A stretch of 64,000 bases of DNA, taken from Salinibacterium sp. Lineage in GTDB: Bacteria; Actinomycetota; Actinomycetes; Actinomycetales; Microbacteriaceae. This document shows, in pieces, positions 16,731 through 28,462 of the stretch (positions within the stretch are counted from its first letter, which is position 1; each line of letters begins with the position of its first letter). The stretch lies in NCBI GenBank assembly GCA_015234465.1, contig JADGNA010000023.1, positions 1 to 64,000 of the forward strand. Direction: 5' to 3'. A program made the translations under genes and the position numbers. The notes under the pieces were generated by a model. That model worked only from the letters and a program-made list of their open reading frames with translations. It did not search any database and was not told the DNA's origin.

Positions 16731-17884
16731 CCCTCGTGTTCGTCGTCAACTCGGGCTCCTCCTCGATCAAGTACCAGCTCCTCGACCTCGAATCGGGCGA
16801 GGCGGTCGTCAGCGGGCTCCTCGAGCGCATCGGCGAACCGGGTTCGCCCATCGCCGACCACGAGTTCGGCATGAGCATCGTGTTGGCCAAGCTGGGCGAT
16901 CGTGGCGACGAGATCGTCGCGGTCGGGCATCGTGTGGTCCATGGTGGGCCGAACTTCGCAGAGGCGACCTTCATCGACGACGACGTCGAGGCGCAGATCG
17001 ACGCCCTCTCGGTGCTCGCCCCGTTGCACAATCCCGGTGCGGTTCTCGGCATCCGCGCCGCGCGCGCTGCCCTTCCCGCCGTGCCGCACGTCGCCGTCTT
17101 CGACACGGCGTTCCACGCGACGCTGCCGCCCGCGGCGCACACCTATGCGATCGACACGGAACTCGCCCGCCGCCACAAGGTGCGGCGCTACGGCTTCCAC
17201 GGCACCTCGCACCAGTACGTGTCGCGGCGCGCCGCGGAGTTCCTCGGCCGCCCGCTCGAGTCGCTGCGCACGATCGTGCTGCACCTCGGCAACGGCGCAT
17301 CCGTGACGGCGGTCGATGGCGGGCGCTCGGTCGACACCTCGATGGGACTCACGCCGCTCGAGGGCCTCGTGATGGGCACGCGCTCGGGCGACATCGACGC
17401 GGGCGTGGTCTTCCACCTCGCGCGGCAGGAGGGGCTCTCGATCGATGAGATCGACGTGCTCCTCAACCGGCGCAGCGGCCTGCTCGGCCTGACGGGCACG
17501 GGGGACATGCGCGATGTGCAGGAGGCAGCCTCGAGCGGGGACGAGACCGCGCAGGCGGCCCTCGCGATCTGGCGTCATCGCATCCGCCACTACATCGGTG
17601 CCTACATTGCCGGGCTCGGTGGCCTCGATGCGCTCGTCTTCACGGCGGGCATCGGCGAGAACAACGCGCTGCTGCGTCGCCGCGCCCTCGCGGGACTCGA
17701 GTTTCTCGGTATCGAGATCGATCCTGACCGCAATGAGCTGCAGTCCCGCGCGGAACGCTTCATCTCGCCCGACGGAGCCCCCGTCGCGGTGCTCGTGATT
17801 CCCACCAACGAGGAGCTCGAGATCGCGCGCCAGGCCTATGCCCTCGTCGAGGCTGGTCGGCCTCAGAACGAGGTGCAGCGGTAG
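16727..17884 (+). CDS. ackA: Acetate kinase
   Basis: 385 residues, the usual length. The N-terminal NSGSSSIKYQLLD, the GFHGTSHQYV segment, VLHLGNGASVTAVDGG and FTAGIGEN are acetokinase family signatures. It converts acetyl phosphate and ADP to acetate and ATP, or the reverse, and works with pta. Its ATG overlaps the pta stop. Its 3' end overlaps the convergent SipW-type operon by 22 bases (17863-17884), leaving no room for a terminator between them. Confidence 0.97.
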   Translation: MTLVFVVNSGSSSIKYQLLDLESGEAVVSGLLERIGEPGSPIADHEFGMSIVLAKLGDRGDEIVAVGHRVVHGGPNFAEATFIDDDVEAQIDALSVLAPLHNPGAVLGIRAARAALPAVPHVAVFDTAFHATLPPAAHTYAIDTELARRHKVRRYGFHGTSHQYVSRRAAEFLGRPLESLRTIVLHLGNGASVTAVDGGRSVDTSMGLTPLEGLVMGTRSGDIDAGVVFHLARQEGLSIDEIDVLLNRRSGLLGLTGTGDMRDVQEAASSGDETAQAALAIWRHRIRHYIGAYIAGLGGLDALVFTAGIGENNALLRRRALAGLEFLGIEIDPDRNELQSRAERFISPDGAPVAVLVIPTNEELEIARQAYALVEAGRPQNEVQR

Positions 17885-18381
17885 GGAGCCCACATGGGTG
17901 AGGCGCGCACGACCGTCGGCTCCGAGGTCCAGCCTCCGTCGCCGTACTGCAGTCGCAACGCGAACTCGAGTTCCCAGCTCTCGCCGACGACCACCGAACC
18001 GGGGCTGTCCTCGATATCGGCGAGGATCGTCGTATAGACGGTGCCATTCGCGGTCGTCGAGGCCGCGACATCCGGCCGAGGTCTCCAGGCGCTCGTGAGG
18101 CTCTGCCGGCTCGTTGCGGCCACGGCGAGCGTCGTGCCCTCGGGGAGCGGCAGCCCGTCGGCTGGTGACCAGACGAGCGTGACGGTTCCCCGGAGTGGGG
18201 CGACCCGGTACGACGTCGTGCACTCCGAGACGTCGGCCGTCTGGACGATGGATGCCGCAAAGGCCGACTCAGCGTGTTCCACGCTCGTCCAGCTGGCGAG
18301 CGTGGGCGACGGCGACATCGTCAGTGCGACAGCGACGATCCCCGCAAGGGCGGCCACTCGCGCCCTGGCGCGCGCGTTCAT
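17863..18381 (-). CDS. Secreted protein with SipW-dependent-type signal peptide (third of the operon)
   Basis: 172 residues from the ATG at 18381, which overlaps the stop of the signal peptidase gene (ATGA). The N-terminus has an Arg-rich start, a hydrophobic core and then TLASWTSVEHAESAFAA, which resembles the A-x-W-[ST]-[DE] pattern that follows the cleavage site in TasA/camelysin-type precursors. The rest is beta-rich, with paired Cys residues near positions 50 and 170. It ends inside the 3' end of ackA. Its function is unknown; it may be a minor subunit or anchor of the structure built by the two upstream proteins. Confidence 0.65.
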   Translation of the reverse strand: MNARARARVAALAGIVAVALTMSPSPTLASWTSVEHAESAFAASIVQTADVSECTTSYRVAPLRGTVTLVWSPADGLPLPEGTTLAVAATSRQSLTSAWRPRPDVAASTTANGTVYTTILADIEDSPGSVVVGESWELEFALRLQYGDGGWTSEPTVVRASPMWAPYRCTSF

Positions 18382-18926
18382 CGCGAGGCTGCCTGCGTCG
18401 CCCTGCGGCGTCCGCGGGGGAGCCCTCGCTCCGGCCAGAGGGCCCACCCCACGAGGGCCGCACACGCCACCGTCAGGCCTCCGAGCACGAGCGGATGCGA
18501 CATCCCCTGCAGCACGGGAGCGATGCCCGGCACGGAGAAGAGCACGAGGCGCACCGACGACACCTCGTAGGGCAGGGGGTCGGGATGCTCATTGGCGTCG
18601 CCCCGTAGCGTGAGCGACCGAGTCTCCGTCGTCGTGCCCGGCTCGACGCTCACGATCCGGTGCGTCACCGGGAGCGCCCCGACGCGATCGACCGTGACGA
18701 CGTCGCCCGGCTCGACCTCACTCGCCGGCACCGTGTAGGCCACGGCGACGGAGCCGGCGGTGATGCTGGGAGACATCGAGCCCGTCTTGAACATCATGAG
18801 GTGCACGCCGAAGAGGTGGGCGAGCAACGCCAGCACGATGCATATCGCCCCCAGTGCCGCGGCAAGGTCGAGGAGGGCGCGACGCAGGCGGGTGCCGACC
18901 GTCTGTCGGAGCGCTTTCGGCGTCAC
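18378..18926 (-). CDS. SipW-like signal peptidase I (S26B, Ser/His dyad)
   Basis: 182 residues from the GTG at 18926, which overlaps the upstream stop (GTGA). Hydrophobic helices flank the catalytic domain (residues ~19-40 and ~145-165). The nucleophile is Ser50 in TGSMSPSI, and the usual catalytic Lys is replaced by His89 in VTHRIV, as in the archaeal/ER-type and SipW peptidases; RGDANEHPD follows at ~108-116. It should process the alternative signal peptides encoded directly up- and downstream. It sits in the middle of its substrate genes, all translationally coupled, so the four products were probably selected to be made together. Confidence 0.85.
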   Translation of the reverse strand: MTPKALRQTVGTRLRRALLDLAAALGAICIVLALLAHLFGVHLMMFKTGSMSPSITAGSVAVAYTVPASEVEPGDVVTVDRVGALPVTHRIVSVEPGTTTETRSLTLRGDANEHPDPLPYEVSSVRLVLFSVPGIAPVLQGMSHPLVLGGLTVACAALVGWALWPERGLPRGRRRATQAASR

Positions 18927-19531
18927 GTTGACACGGCCCCGAGCGTCCAACGCAGGAGGGCTGTCGTGCCCTGGAACGCGGGGGAGGCATCCGGCGTGAT
19001 CCGCACATCGAAGCAGAACCATGCGGTGTCGGCGCCCGCGCTCGAGATGTCGACCTCCGGGCTCGGGAGCGTCGCCTCGATTCCCGCGTAGGCGGGCGCT
19101 GCGGCATCCGTTTTCTCAAAGGCAGCCGCGGTGCAGGTGTCGGCGATGGTCACGCGATACTCGAGCGCGGGCACGAGTGCCCCGCCGTCGTGACTCACGC
19201 TCGCGACCGTGACGACCCCGCTCGTCGTGCTGTCCGCGGTCGTGCGCGCCCCCATGCGCGCGAAGTGCGAGACCCCCGGGCTCATGGAGCCCGCCTCGAA
19301 CTCGAGCGTCGCAGGCTCCTCGGCGGCGTGTTCGCGCCACTCTCCGCCCGTGCTCGACTCGATCCTGAAGACGCTCGCCTCGAAGCTCCCCGCGGCCGAC
19401 TCGCTGTCGGTCCACGCGGCCAGCGTCACGGTGCCCCCGACGCCCAGCACGAGCCCTGCTGCCAGGAGCGCACGCAGCCTGGTGCGTCCCCGCGGCCGGG
19501 CGGCGGCGTTCGAGTGTCGGCCCCGACCCAT
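18923..19531 (-). CDS. SipW-dependent-type secreted protein (TasA/camelysin-like), second gene
   Basis: 202 residues from the ATG at 19531, which shares its A with the stop of the upstream gene (TAATG). The signal region RLRALLAAGLVLGVG followed by LAAWTDSESAAGSF is nearly the same as that of the upstream gene, so the two are paralogs. The mature part is beta-rich with two Cys. Homologous proteins elsewhere assemble into extracellular fibres; that role here is inference. The longer reading frame upstream (to 20053) is a shadow of the neighbouring gene. Confidence 0.75.
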   Translation of the reverse strand: MGRGRHSNAAARPRGRTRLRALLAAGLVLGVGGTVTLAAWTDSESAAGSFEASVFRIESSTGGEWREHAAEEPATLEFEAGSMSPGVSHFARMGARTTADSTTSGVVTVASVSHDGGALVPALEYRVTIADTCTAAAFEKTDAAAPAYAGIEATLPSPEVDISSAGADTAWFCFDVRITPDASPAFQGTTALLRWTLGAVST

Positions 19532-20199
19532 TACTCGGATGCTGCGGAGAACTGCCAGGTGGCCGTCGTCGACGCGGCCGACTCGAATCCGTCGGCCTGC
19601 GAGCCGGCCGTGACGCTCGCGCACAGGCTGACGGGCTCGGTGCCGACAAGGGTGACGCTGCCTGAGGCGACGGATGCCGCACTCGCAAGCGTCGGTGCCG
19701 ATGCCAGGGGCGTCAGTCCCATGATGGCGGCCGCGTCGCATCCGGCCCCGTCGGGCAGCTCGTAGAAGGCCCAGGCGAGGTGCTCGGAGTTGCTCCCGGC
19801 CGTGTCGCTGCTCTCGACGGAGGCGACCGTGAGTTCGGCGGTTCCCGTTCCGGTCGCACCCTCCGCGAGGGCGAGGTGGAAGGGCGCGTGGATCGTCTCG
19901 TCGGGAGCGATGCCGGCGACATCCGCTGAGAAGGCGAGGCTGTGCCCTGGCGCACCTGAGCTGGCCGAGAACCTGACCCCGTCGGTGCTGCCGACGAGGG
20001 TCAGTTCGCTTCCTGATGCGAAGGTGCCGGAGGCGAATTCGGAGTCGCTCCATGCCGCGAGCGTGACCGCGGTGCCCGCTCCGAGAACGAGGCCGGCAGC
20101 GAGGATTGCCCTCACCCTGAGGGCAAGGGGCCGCGAGCGGTGCCGACGGTCCGGATCACTGGCAGTCGCTGCGGACGTGGCCGGGGAGTTTTCGCGCAT
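19531..20199 (-). CDS. SipW-dependent-type secreted protein (TasA/camelysin-like), first gene
   Basis: 222 residues. A ~25-residue polar N-terminus precedes RVRAILAAGLVLGAG and LAAWSDSEFASGTFASG, the pattern of SipW substrates, where cleavage occurs before the Asp/Ser-rich segment. The mature domain is Ala/Ser/Thr-rich and beta-predicted with two Cys. The ATG at 20199 follows AAAGGA. It is the first gene of the operon and lies 73 bases downstream of a LuxR-type regulator on the same strand, which probably controls it. Confidence 0.78.
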   Translation of the reverse strand: MRENSPATSAATASDPDRRHRSRPLALRVRAILAAGLVLGAGTAVTLAAWSDSEFASGTFASGSELTLVGSTDGVRFSASSGAPGHSLAFSADVAGIAPDETIHAPFHLALAEGATGTGTAELTVASVESSDTAGSNSEHLAWAFYELPDGAGCDAAAIMGLTPLASAPTLASAASVASGSVTLVGTEPVSLCASVTAGSQADGFESAASTTATWQFSAASE

Positions 20200-20272
20200 G
20201 ATCCTTTCACGTTAGGAGTCGGCGCCGCCCCTTGGCCGTGCTTCGGTACCGGAATCCGTAGCCATTCCGGTA

Positions 20273-22921
20273 CTACCGAGGCGCGAATCGTCCCCAGTTG
20301 TTCGCGAGTTCGGCCTTGCTCGCGGAGCCCGTCTTGGCGCGAGCCTGCAGGATGTGCGATTCCACCGTGCGCACGCTCAGGAAGAGCTTCTTGGCGATCT
20401 CGGCATTCGTCATCTTCTGGCTCGCGAGCATGGCGATCTCCGCCTCCCGACGCGTGAGCGTGGGCCGGGCATCCTGGGCCAGGGGCAGCGACTCGACATC
20501 TGAGCCGCCGGCCAGTTGCTCGCACTCGTGGGCGTCCGCGAACTCCAAGCGTTCCACGTAGAGCGCCTGCGCTTCGCGGTAGGTGAGCTGTGCGGCGGCG
20601 TGAAAGGCGAGCTCCGAGTAGCCCTCTGCAGCAGCACGCAGGGCACGAGCGTCGCCCGCTGCCGAGGCTCGCAGGTGTGCCTCGATCGCGCGCGTCGTCG
20701 GCAGCGAACCCGGCGCTGTCATGCCGTCGATGACGTCGGTGAGCGCTGCGGCCGGTTCGCCCAGCTGGTATGCGAAGTAGAGCATGAGCGACGCTGCGAT
20801 CCGGCTCTTGTGCGCGAACTCTTGCGCAGCAGCGAGGGCCAGTCTCCGTGCTCCGTCGGCGTCTCCCCGTGCGTGCGCCAGCGCGATCCGCGTGATGTCT
20901 GTGTCGTACGTGAAGAGAAGCCCTGGGGAGCCGGGCCGGATGCTTCGGAATACTGATTCGGCGTCGTCGAGCTGTCCGGCGCACGCGAGGGCCCGGGCCA
21001 GGAGGCAGCGTGCCGAGGTGCCCCACCGCTGGTGGCCGGTGCGCTGGATGAGTGTCACGCCGTTCTCGAGGGATGCAACGGCCGCGACGTGCTTGCCCGC
21101 CTTGAAGTCCATGTATCCGCTGACGAGGTCAAGGAGTGTGAGTCCGAGGAGGTCCGCCCGCTCGGCGGATCGCAGGCTGAGCGCCATGACCTTGTCCTCG
21201 AGCTGCTTGCGATGTACGCCGGTCACGGCCTCGACCACAGCGGCCTCCGACAGGAACACCATCGCGACCTTCTGCGTGTTGCGCGAGATGTGTCCCTCGG
21301 TCGACCAGAGGTCTGCGAGCAGGGCGCGTCCCCTCACGATCGTGTTGACGAGGTCATCCTCCTCACCCCGGTAGGCGTGGGTGGTGAGGAGCGTCGTCAG
21401 CGCCGTAACTCGCACGGTCAGCGGGAGCATCTCGTCGCTTGCGAGTTCGTTCAGGAGGGGGATGTCGGTGCCGATGGGCGTGCCGTCCGCTCGGCTGAGC
21501 AGGGCGATGAGTGGCGCCGAACGATCGATGAAGTCATCGATCGACTGCCACTCCCTGGCCTTCTCCAAGACCTCCCGCGGCGAGCCCGCCTGCGGTACGA
21601 GCGGCGCGAGCGAGGCGCGCCAGAGCACATGCTCCAGATCGTCGACCGGCGAGCCGTGCTCGAGCGCATCGTCGTCGAGCACGGCGCAGGCCTCGGCAAA
21701 CCGACCGTGCGCGGCGATGCCGCGGGAAAGCATCGTCGCCGACGCCACCGTCTTGCAGAGCGCGAGTGAGCGGGAGGCGAACTCCTGCGTGAGCGCGTCG
21801 AACCCCCAGAGATCCGCCTGGCGGGAGGCCGCTTCGAAGATGGCCGCAGCCTGCGGGCGGTCGAGTGCCGCAACGGGCTCGCACGCGGGCTCGTTGACCC
21901 AAAAGTTGGCGATCACGAAGCATTCGGTGTCGCTGAGGGACTGGCCCGACCGTGCCTCCTCGATGAGCCCCGTCTCGAGCACGCCCGCGGGGAGGGGGTG
22001 CCTCGCTTCGTAGACCAGCCCATAGACGCGACACGCCTGCACGGTGGTTCCGTGGCCTGAGACCGTCGCGAGTCCGTACTGGGCGAGGGCCCGCACGTTG
22101 GCAAGGCCGACAAGCCTTGCCGCCCGCTGCTGCGGCACACGGCCGATCCGGGCCAGGGATGCGAGGGCGATGCCCTCCTGTGGCGTCAGGCCCGCGATGT
22201 GTGGGTACAGGCTGTCCACGAGACGCGGGGAGAGGGCCGCGGAGTTGAAGAGAAAGTCCTCGAAGCCCACGGAGCGGTCGTGTTCGGCCAGTTCGAGGGC
22301 GAGCTGTCGCAGCACGAGGGGATTGCCGTTCGCGGCATCGATGATGCGGGCACGGGTGCCGAGGCCCAGATGGGTGTCAATCGACTCGGCGGCGTGCTGG
22401 ATGATCTGGTCGGCTTCGTCGATGCCGACGCCGGTGAGATCGATGCGCTCCAAACCACTGTGCGACCACAGGGCGGCTCTTAGGGACTCCGAGTCAGCGT
22501 CGTGGATGAAGTGTCGACTCGTCGAGAAGGTCGCGACGACTGTCGCGTGTTGGCGGGCGACCAGCTCATTGAGGGCCTCGATGCCTTCAGCACTGAGGAG
22601 ATGGGCCTGTGACACGACGACCGTCACGCGGGCATCCGCCTGGGTGAGGGACCGCAGCCGGTCTGCGTCGCCCATCGAGCCGCAGCGCAGTCGGTGCACC
22701 TCGTCGGTCCCGGCCATCGCGACGACGGATTCGACCACGAGGCCCTTGCCCACACCGGCGGGGCCGGCCAGCATGGCGCCCCTCCGCGCAGCCACCGCTT
22801 GCTCGAGGCGGGCGATTGCCCGTCCCCTGGCATCCGCGCTCGACTTGTATCCCGCGATGAGGCGGAGGAGGTCCCTCTGGTAGCGATATGCCCTGTCGTG
22901 AGTGCTCGCTCGACGTATCAC
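20273..22921 (-). CDS. Large LuxR-type transcriptional regulator with ATPase domain (LAL-like)
   Basis: 882 residues from the GTG at 22921, preceded by GGAGG at 7 bases. An N-terminal AAA/NACHT-like ATPase has Walker A AGPAGVGKG (Lys59). A long helical middle region resembles the TPR-like repeats of MalT/LAL regulators. The C-terminus (residues ~818-880) is a LuxR/GerE helix-turn-helix (LTRREAEIAMLASQKMTNAE, IAKKLFLSVRTVESHI). Such proteins act as ATP-dependent switches. It reads towards the SipW-type operon 73 bases away and is divergent from dnaX, so it probably activates that secretion operon. Confidence 0.82.
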   Translation of the reverse strand: MIRRASTHDRAYRYQRDLLRLIAGYKSSADARGRAIARLEQAVAARRGAMLAGPAGVGKGLVVESVVAMAGTDEVHRLRCGSMGDADRLRSLTQADARVTVVVSQAHLLSAEGIEALNELVARQHATVVATFSTSRHFIHDADSESLRAALWSHSGLERIDLTGVGIDEADQIIQHAAESIDTHLGLGTRARIIDAANGNPLVLRQLALELAEHDRSVGFEDFLFNSAALSPRLVDSLYPHIAGLTPQEGIALASLARIGRVPQQRAARLVGLANVRALAQYGLATVSGHGTTVQACRVYGLVYEARHPLPAGVLETGLIEEARSGQSLSDTECFVIANFWVNEPACEPVAALDRPQAAAIFEAASRQADLWGFDALTQEFASRSLALCKTVASATMLSRGIAAHGRFAEACAVLDDDALEHGSPVDDLEHVLWRASLAPLVPQAGSPREVLEKAREWQSIDDFIDRSAPLIALLSRADGTPIGTDIPLLNELASDEMLPLTVRVTALTTLLTTHAYRGEEDDLVNTIVRGRALLADLWSTEGHISRNTQKVAMVFLSEAAVVEAVTGVHRKQLEDKVMALSLRSAERADLLGLTLLDLVSGYMDFKAGKHVAAVASLENGVTLIQRTGHQRWGTSARCLLARALACAGQLDDAESVFRSIRPGSPGLLFTYDTDITRIALAHARGDADGARRLALAAAQEFAHKSRIAASLMLYFAYQLGEPAAALTDVIDGMTAPGSLPTTRAIEAHLRASAAGDARALRAAAEGYSELAFHAAAQLTYREAQALYVERLEFADAHECEQLAGGSDVESLPLAQDARPTLTRREAEIAMLASQKMTNAEIAKKLFLSVRTVESHILQARAKTGSASKAELANNWGRFAPR

Positions 22922-23031
22922 GACGCATCCTCCTCGATGAAATGCGTATACGAACTGTCGAGTCCAGACTAAACCGCGCAGACAGACCTTTGTGTCCACC
23001 CCATTGGGGGGCTCATGTCGGCGGCCCCGAC

Positions 23032-23037
23032 TACGAT
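23032..23037 (+). promoter_or_regulatory. -10 element of dnaX (TACGAT), leaderless
   Basis: TACGAT ends 7 bases before the GTG at 23045, which supports that start over the ATG at 23015. Confidence 0.55.
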
Positions 23038-23044
23038 TGAGCCC

Positions 23045-25396
23045 GTGGTTACCGCCCTCTATCGCCGCTACCGGCCCGAGACCTTTGCCGAACTCATCGG
23101 GCAGTCGCAGGTGACCGATCCGCTCACCACCGCGTTGCGCACCGATCGGGTCAACCACGCCTACCTCTTCAGCGGTCCGAGGGGCTGCGGCAAGACGACA
23201 TCCGCCCGCATCCTGGCGCGCTGCCTCAACTGTGCCGAGGGTCCCACCGACACCCCCTGCGGCGTGTGCCCCAGCTGTGTCGAGTTGAGCCGCGACGGTG
23301 GCGGCTCCCTCGATGTCGTCGAGATCGACGCCGCCAGCCACAACGGTGTCGACGACGCGCGCGACCTTCGCGAGCGGGCCGTCTTCGCTCCCGCGCGTGA
23401 CCGCTTCAAGATCTTCATCCTCGACGAGGCCCACATGGTCACGCCGCAGGGCTTCAACGCGCTCCTCAAGATCGTCGAAGAACCGCCGGAGCACATCAAG
23501 TTCATCTTCGCGACGACCGAGCCCGACAAGGTCATCGGCACGATCCGCTCGCGCACGCACCACTATCCGTTCCGCCTCGTGCCGCCCGCCCAGATGCTCG
23601 ACTACGTCGGTCACCTCTGCGAGAGCGAGGGCGTCGCTGTCGAGGCGGGCGTACTTCCGCTCGTCGTGCGGGCCGGTGGCGGCTCCGTGCGTGACACGCT
23701 CTCCCTGCTCGACCAGCTCATCGCTGGCTCGGAGGGCGACACGGTCGTCTACGAGCGGGCCGTCGCGCTTCTCGGCTACACCCACGGCGCACTGCTCGGC
23801 GAGGTCATCGATGCCCTGGGCGCGAAGGATGCCTCGGCCGCGTTCGAGACGGTCGATCGCGTCATCCAGACGGGGCAAGACCCGCGGCGCTTCGTCGAAG
23901 ACCTGCTCGAGAAGCTCCGCGACCTCATCGTCGTGAGTGCCTTCCCGCTCGGCAACCACCAGGGCGCCGCGGCCGTGCTGCGCGGCGTGCAGCCCGACGA
24001 GCTCGACCACATGGCGCAGCAGGCGGCCCGCTTCGGGCAGGCCGAACTGAGCCGCACGGCAGACATCGTCGCATCCGCGCTCACCGAGATGACGGGCGCC
24101 ACCTCGCCGCGACTCCATCTCGAACTCATGGTCGCGCGCGTGCTCGTGCCCGCATCCGACGACACCGAGCGCGGCGCACTCGCCCGCGTCGAACGTCTCG
24201 AGCGCCGGGTCGGGGTGGCGGCGGCGGATGTCGCGCCCGCCGCCCAGTCACAGGCGAGCGTTTCGGCTGAGGTGCACTCCCGTGTCGCGCCGGCTCCTGC
24301 GTCGATCCCGGCAGCGTCCCGCGCCGCTCCCGCCGAGCCTGCGCCCACCCCGCCGGCTGCCGCCCAGCCCGCCGCCGCCCCGCCCGCCAGTGAGGAGCGC
24401 CCGGCTCCCGCAGCCGAGCCCGCAGGAGCAACTGCCGCGCCGGCAGGGAGCGCCGCGCCGTCCGAGCAGGTTCCTCCGCCCCAGCAGCCGGTCGGCCCCG
24501 TCACGGTGCAGCAGGTGCGGGATGCCTGGCCGCAGATCCTCGATGCGGTGCAGCAGGCCAAGCGCACCGCGTGGATGGTGCTGTTCACGGCGCAGGTGCG
24601 TGAGCTGCGCGACGGAGACGTGCTCGTGCTTGAGTTCCCGAGCCAGAAAGACGTCGAGTCGCTCAAGGCGCAGTCCGCGCCGGGGGAGGGCGTGGGCGAC
24701 TATCTCAAGCGTGGCGTCGCATCCGTGCTCGGCATCACCCCGAAGCTCATTGCCCGCGTCGCCGCGACGGGGGCAGCCGCAGCGCCCGCCGCAGCGCCCG
24801 CCTCGGGAGCGCCGTCACAGGCACGCCCGCCGCAGTCCCCGTCGAACGCCCCGTCCCGCCAGGCTCCCTCGGCCAACTCCAGCGCGCCGGCCCGGCCAAG
24901 CGACGGCGCCCCCTCGGGGTCGCAGCCCAGCGCGACCGTCTCCGACTGGGCAACCGTCGCCATCCCTGGTGCCGAGCCCAGTGTGCCCGTGGAGCCGTCC
25001 GCAACAGGCGCGGCACCCGCATCACCCGGCGGCGCGCGAACCAGCGCGGCACCCGACAGCCGTGCGGCGGCCGGTGCCAGCCGTGACGACGAACCGCCGT
25101 TCGACGACGAGCCCCCCTTCGACCCCGACTACGACCGGGTGCCGCCGCCCGGTGAACCCGGCGCGCCCTCGGGGGCTCGCCGTCCGTCCTCGCAAGGCGC
25201 ATCCGGTGGCCAGCAGAGGCCCGCGCAGGCAGGCAAGGCACCGAACGCGCGCCCGCAGGCGAGCGCACCAGCACGACAGGGCGCTCCTCACAACGGCCCG
25301 CAGAAGTACGGCGAGGCCGTCGTGCGGCAGGTCCTCGGTGCGACCTTCATCGAAGAGCAGCCCCACACTCCGCGCGTGACCCCAGGGATGAACTGA
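23045..25396 (+). CDS. dnaX: DNA polymerase III subunits gamma and tau
   Basis: 783 residues from the GTG at 23045 ([14 protein letters not shown], the usual dnaX start); an upstream ATG at 23015 would add 10 residues. The clamp-loader AAA+ domain has P-loop GPRGCGKTT, the four-Cys zinc module C-x8-C-x2-C (CLNCAEG, CGVCPSC) and sensor motif SRTH. From residue ~400 there is a long Pro/Ala/Ser/Gln-rich linker, with a folded segment around [19 protein letters not shown] (~500-590) for polymerase contact. No slippery A-rich heptamer for frameshifted gamma was seen. recR follows after 1 base; the ybaB gene often found between them is absent. Confidence 0.95.
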   Translation: MVTALYRRYRPETFAELIGQSQVTDPLTTALRTDRVNHAYLFSGPRGCGKTTSARILARCLNCAEGPTDTPCGVCPSCVELSRDGGGSLDVVEIDAASHNGVDDARDLRERAVFAPARDRFKIFILDEAHMVTPQGFNALLKIVEEPPEHIKFIFATTEPDKVIGTIRSRTHHYPFRLVPPAQMLDYVGHLCESEGVAVEAGVLPLVVRAGGGSVRDTLSLLDQLIAGSEGDTVVYERAVALLGYTHGALLGEVIDALGAKDASAAFETVDRVIQTGQDPRRFVEDLLEKLRDLIVVSAFPLGNHQGAAAVLRGVQPDELDHMAQQAARFGQAELSRTADIVASALTEMTGATSPRLHLELMVARVLVPASDDTERGALARVERLERRVGVAAADVAPAAQSQASVSAEVHSRVAPAPASIPAASRAAPAEPAPTPPAAAQPAAAPPASEERPAPAAEPAGATAAPAGSAAPSEQVPPPQQPVGPVTVQQVRDAWPQILDAVQQAKRTAWMVLFTAQVRELRDGDVLVLEFPSQKDVESLKAQSAPGEGVGDYLKRGVASVLGITPKLIARVAATGAAAAPAAAPASGAPSQARPPQSPSNAPSRQAPSANSSAPARPSDGAPSGSQPSATVSDWATVAIPGAEPSVPVEPSATGAAPASPGGARTSAAPDSRAAAGASRDDEPPFDDEPPFDPDYDRVPPPGEPGAPSGARRPSSQGASGGQQRPAQAGKAPNARPQASAPARQGAPHNGPQKYGEAVVRQVLGATFIEEQPHTPRVTPGMN

Positions 25397-25397
25397 T

Positions 25398-25997
25398 ATG
25401 TATGAGGGAGTCGTCCAAGAGCTGATCGACGAGTTCGGTCGCCTGCCGGGAATCGGGCCGAAGTCCGCCCAGCGCATCGCGTTCCACATCCTCCAGACGG
25501 AGTCCTACGACGCTGGCCGCCTGGCCGAGCTCCTCACGATCGTGCGCGAGAAGGTGCGCTTCTGCGACATCTGCGGCAACGTGACGGAGCACGAGACGTG
25601 CAGCATCTGCCGCGATCCGCGCCGCTCGCAGGCCACCATCTGCGTCGTCGAGGAGGCGAAGGATGTCGTCGCGATCGAACGCACGCGCGAGTTCCGCGGC
25701 CTCTACCACGTGCTCGGCGGTGCGATCAGCCCGATCGATGGCGTCGGCCCAGACGACCTGCGCATCCGCCAGCTGATGCAGCGGCTCGCCGATGGCACTG
25801 TCACGGAGGTCATCATCGCGACCGATCCCAACCTCGAGGGCGAGGCGACGGCCACCTACCTCTCGCGGCTCCTCAACCAGCCGGGACTCTCAGTCTCGCG
25901 CCTCGCCTCGGGCCTTCCCGTCGGGGGAGACCTCGAGTATGCCGACGAGGTGACGCTCGGGCGTGCCTTCGAGGGGCGCCGCCTGGTCGAGAACTAG
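25398..25997 (+). CDS. recR: Recombination mediator protein RecR
   Basis: 199 residues, the family length. It has an N-terminal helix-hairpin-helix ([17 protein letters not shown]), a C4 zinc finger ([16 protein letters not shown], residues ~55-70), a TOPRIM core ([14 protein letters not shown]) and a Walker-like [11 protein letters not shown] region. It acts with RecF/RecO in loading RecA at gaps. It begins 1 base after the dnaX stop and is presumably cotranscribed. Confidence 0.97.
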   Translation: MYEGVVQELIDEFGRLPGIGPKSAQRIAFHILQTESYDAGRLAELLTIVREKVRFCDICGNVTEHETCSICRDPRRSQATICVVEEAKDVVAIERTREFRGLYHVLGGAISPIDGVGPDDLRIRQLMQRLADGTVTEVIIATDPNLEGEATATYLSRLLNQPGLSVSRLASGLPVGGDLEYADEVTLGRAFEGRRLVEN

Positions 25998-26013
25998 GCG
26001 CCGGAGCAGCCAC

Positions 26014-26019
26014 TACACT
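26014..26019 (+). promoter_or_regulatory. -10 element of lysC (TACACT)
   Basis: TACACT would start a transcript near 26026, giving a ~57-base leader before the GTG at 26083. The leader is too short for a lysine riboswitch, and no attenuator hairpin was seen. Confidence 0.5.
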
Positions 26020-26082
26020 TGGGTGCTTGGTGCTTCACCCCGATTGCGCCCAACCCCCCTCACGACCCCGGGAGATTTTCGC

Positions 26083-28406
<2,324 letters not shown>

Positions 28407-28449
28407 GCAAGGGCGGCGGTGGTGGAGATTTGACGTCCTCAGCGAGTCG

Positions 28450-28455
28450 TAAACT
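28450..28455 (+). promoter_or_regulatory. -10 element of mqo (TAAACT), leaderless
   Basis: TAAACT ends 7 bases before the GTG at 28463. TTGACG at 28430-28435 is only 14 bp upstream, so the -35 assignment is weak. Confidence 0.45.
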
Positions 28456-28462
28456 GGAGGGT

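Noticed and set aside
19532-20053. Longer start for the second SipW-type gene
   Set aside because: The added part is Arg/Gly-rich shadow of the first precursor gene; the ATG at 19531 overlaps the upstream stop and begins a proper signal peptide.
22922-24118. Extension of the LuxR-type regulator to a 1281-residue protein
   Set aside because: The extra 399 residues are antisense to dnaX and low-complexity; the GTG at 22921 has a good ribosome binding site and begins the recognisable protein.
23045-25396. Programmed frameshift in dnaX to make gamma
   Set aside because: No A-rich slippery heptamer with a following stop and hairpin was found in the linker region.
26026-26082. Lysine riboswitch or attenuator in the lysC leader
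   Set aside because: The leader is only about 57 bases, C-rich and without paired stems; a lysine riboswitch needs well over 150 bases.
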